Origin: Luscinia megarhynchos
Taxonomy: Eukaryota; Chordata; Aves; Passeriformes; Turdidae
Direction of reading: 5' to 3'
DNA length: 64,000 bases
NCBI GenBank assembly: GCA_034336665.1
Contig: CM067592.1
Coordinates: 50,299,783-50,363,782, forward strand
A program made the position numbers and the translations under genes. The notes under the pieces are model-generated. The model was not told the origin of the DNA. It searched no databases and saw nothing but the letters and a program-made list of their open reading frames with translations. Shown piece by piece: positions 60,747 to 64,000 of the stretch (its first letter is position 1; each line of letters opens with the position of its first letter).

Positions 60747-63700
60747 AGGTACTAGAAAGTATTTAGAGGAAAGAAAGATGTGAAATAATGAAAAGCACAA
60801 AAGCCAATTGGTGTATTTCCTTACCTATATTTTTTCCTTAGTCAATGCTAGACATTAATTGTCTTGTTTTATCTGTCCTAGTTGAAGGAAGTTTGCAACT
60901 GCTTTACAGAAGTGAAAGTGTGTCCCTCTAATGAGCTTTTTATTGTAATCTAATGGATCATTTGTGGGCCGCTAGTTGGAGGTCAAAAGGGACAGCCATA
61001 AAATAGTACCATTCTTCTCCTCGCAGCCCTTCCTAAGGAAAGCACACTCCTCATTGAGAGAAGAAGGCCCATGCTAGTCGTTAGCTAATCTTAGAACAAA
61101 GGTATTGATTTGTGAGGTTATAATGGAAAATACATTCTATTTAATTAGTTAAAAGAATCTTACATATTTCAGTGAAAAAGGACAGATACCATTGGAAAAG
61201 AAATGCAAAAATAATCTATGGAAGTGAAAACCTGCAGACAATGGACATACTAGCTGGTAAAAGAGTAAAATTCTGCCTCTCCATAAGCCTTGCAGACTCA
61301 TCTCAATTTTCCATATTGTATTATATTGTTGTATATTAGTGCATATTTTATATATGATTGTATATTAAAGACAGACAAATTGGAATTAAAAATGAAATTG
61401 CCAAATTTCTTAGTGACAAAGTGTAGTCCAGACCCTGGACCCCTTTTTCCCCTCCAGATAAAAAAGAATGCTTGCTGTACAAAGGTAACATCATCAGAAA
61501 CATTTTGAAGTAACAGGCTTTTTGGGCCTATCCATACATTTGAAGAATATTCACTATAAGACAGACTAGAAAGCACTGGCTGCAGAGTATCATTGAAGTT
61601 ATCAATGGTCTTTGAGAACTGGTACTGTGAAAACAGTGTACTTGCTTCATATATTAATCACATATTACAGGGATAGACATCCAAATGGATGGGACGCAGC
61701 CTCATGCATTTGGAGACAAGACATATTGTGGTTGTTCTTGACTTTAACAGCTGCTATTTCCAAAAATACGCAGAGAGGGATGTCATTTGAAGGGTTGGAA
61801 AGCGGGACAGAATTAAAATCTGAATGGAGGAGCAATCCACTGCCAAATAACACAGTGCCTGGAGCAATTCACATAAAACTTCTTTCAAATGCCACTTACA
61901 TTGTCGCAGAGCCCCACAAAGATAGAGCCTGACCTATTTTTCTTTTGTTTCAAAACTTGTTCCCTTTGACATTTTGTTGCTGTTTTAATTGCTGCCTCTC
62001 CCTCATTCCTTCCTCACTCTGGCAGTTGTTAGTGCGGCTTGTCAATGTTGTGCTTCCTCAACTTCGTTTCTGCTGCCTGAGGGATCTGGCAGCACCTGAC
62101 CAGGAGCATTACAGGGCTCCCACTTTCCTGGAGATGGCAGAGTGTATGGATTAAGATGAATGAAAACTTTCCTTACCCAGGGGCAAACACCACCTCCATC
62201 AAGAAAACAAGACAGAGAGCTTTTTGTTCCACCCTTTAGCCTGGAGGTGGAAGCAGTGATTCTCCTTCATCCCTCCTTGCCTTCAGAAGGCTGGTCCCCA
62301 TAATATGGTGGATGCTGAGAGGAAAAAAGTGGAGATATTTCCACAGAAGCATTTCCACCTTTCTGAGAGGATGTGCTTTGCATACTTGATACTGGTACAG
62401 AAGCTGACAGTGTCTGGCAGAGTTCACTGTGAGCTGCAGAGGACAGGTAGAAGCACCACTGTTCCTCATTAGCTCTCCCCAAGCCATTATAATGCAGATA
62501 ATTAACAACAGAATAATAGAGAGGGATAAGGCTCACCCTATCTGCAGCACCATGGCAATGGTTATATTAGTAGAAGTAAAGGTACCATAAAAAATAAAAG
62601 ATAAAATAAATCACCCAAAATATTTTTTCAAAATATCTTTTCAGTGAGTGCACTGGCTCATTACAGCCTCTGTGAGAACACGGTTTCCTGCCAGAACGAG
62701 AGGCAGGGTCTCCATAAGCACTTCTGTGTACCTTCCTTAGTAGTGGGAAGCTAAAACTTTCAAATGGCCTTTTTTAGTAAATTATTCCTTACCCAAAATA
62801 CTCATTTCTACCTCTGGAAACCTTCACCAAAACATATGTGTGACTCACATGTGAGTCAGTTTCATGTCCAGGAATCTGTCAAAATGGTTCTATCTTTCAT
62901 TAAGTATTATCTCATTACCATGGAGAATAATGTGAGACTAATTTTATACACAGGAGAAAGCAGCAAATATTTACTGAGGTAAAATAACTAAAGAGGTGCG
63001 TAACAGGGGACAGGAAAATTAAACTTTGACTAGAACAAGAAGTTTTCCTTTACTTAGAGCTCTTCATCTGAGAAACAAACAAATTCCATATGAAGATTCA
63101 GGAAATCATTCAATCTGACCTCTTAAATATTAGCATCAATTATGTTTTTGCTCCCTCTTTACACAGCAGCTCTGGTTTCTAGTAGCAACTACATAAAGAT
63201 TTGTAAAAAAAATCAACAAAATATTTCAGAAGGCTGGAAGTATATTCGTTATATTGCCCAATGAAGGGAAAGGTAAGAAGCCTTCCCTTGGGCCCCTATC
63301 TGTGACAAAAGCTACAGATTCATCCTTTCAGTGGACTGAGTTGCTCAAAACCTTTCTTGAGATTAGCAGACTTAAGAGAAGTCTGGGGTATTTCACAGTG
63401 ACAAAGAAAGCCACTAATTATTACTGTGAGGCTGAGAATGTTTGTGTCTTTTTTCACCTATAGCAAACGAATATCTCAAGCAAGGATTTCAAGAACAGTG
63501 AAGAGCTAGTGGAACATTTTATTTATGATGAGTTTTATTTTTTGCAAGATTTCATGATGATTAACAAAGCAAATGTTTAAACTTGGTTACAGATAACCCA
63601 CCATTGGAATGGAGAACACCTGCTCATTGGCAATGCAGAACCTTACCAAGAAAACCTTGAAATATATCTATATAGTACAGAATGTTCAGTGGAGTAGTAA

Positions 63701-64000
63701 AAATACTGAGAACCTTTTCTGATGCTTGAAAGCACCATTTATAGTACCTTTTCTCTAATGCCTTGTATAGAAACAGCACTTTTGAGCACATTAAGAGGTA
63801 ATAATCAATGCCAGAACTAAGATTCTATAATGTTGTAAATATTTCAGAAAGAAAACACAGCAGAACAAAACAAAAAAAACTACTTTGTAACTCATCCTGT
63901 GGACACCACACTGGAAGCTTGAAAAACAATAGCAAAGAATGAAAATAAATACCCTCCTTATTCACAAGCCCCATGCCGAATAGAAATATTCCTGAGAAAT
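60747..64000. other. Unique DNA, no gene seen; possible constrained block at 61670-61930
   Basis: No repeat family recognised after the LTR. 61670-61930 is non-repetitive, keeps some CpGs (GGGACGCAG, ATACGCAGAG, AAAGCGGGAC, GTCGCAG) and has a 106-codon plus frame without a known domain. 62764-63463 holds only short frames. The window ends in AT-rich sequence. Confidence 0.5.

Noticed and set aside
1..64000. CRISPR arrays, bacterial insertion sequences, operons, ribosome binding sites
   Set aside because: None seen; the DNA is vertebrate nuclear in character, so these classes are not expected.

Overview
This window looks like nuclear DNA of a bird, probably a passerine. The evidence is repeats rather than genes. 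There are about ten degenerate fragments of CR1, the dominant non-LTR retrotransposon of birds, several ending in the CR1 3' signature (ATTCTATGATT-like octamers and a TTGGACTA / CCTTCCAAC block). There is also an endogenous-retrovirus LTR of a type I associate with songbirds. The rest is AT-rich, low in CpG, and dotted with short A- or T-rich runs. I found no protein-coding gene, exon with convincing splice structure, rRNA, tRNA or small structured RNA gene. Open frames are short, overlap on both strands, and mostly lie in repeats or low-complexity tracts. The window is best read as a gene desert or the inside of a very large intron.

Layout. Bases 1-202 are a GGAA-type satellite carrying in-phase TTCCAGGAA units. 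Bases 700-1136 (+) and 3211-3880 (-) are CR1 3' ends. Bases 3881-15660 are mostly unique, with a GC-rich patch at 9050-9240 and an unresolved GC-richer block at 13879-14282. An antisense CR1-like piece lies at 15661-15850. Bases 15851-26758 are unique AT-rich DNA containing a candidate conserved element near 24.5-24.85 kb. CR1 is dense at 26759-27198 and 27840-28812, the second being a recognisable but broken reverse-transcriptase segment. Around 30 kb are an interrupted CAG repeat and a 34-base T run. Bases 31-37.7 kb are unique apart from a possible LTR at 35420. A CR1 3' end at 37695-38168 is followed at once by a recent 90-bp-period tandem duplication and then a 29-bp perfect palindrome. 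CR1 copies follow at 44272-44692 (-), 45495-46535 (+), 53110-53445 (-), 53490-54010 (-) and 56255-56465 (-). Finally, 60020-60746 holds the remains of an endogenous retrovirus on the minus strand: a complete LTR, a decayed tRNA-Lys primer-binding site, and a short RNase H stretch joined with no gag between.

The most informative observation is that the two same-subfamily CR1 copies at 45.5 and 53.2 kb both carry Phe-(Thr/Ser)-Ala-Asn where an active CR1 reverse transcriptase has Phe-Ala-Asp-Asp, whereas the different CR1 at 28.66 kb keeps the aspartates. This suggests the copies descend from an RT-dead source mobilised in trans. All family calls come from recognition by eye; none was checked against a database.
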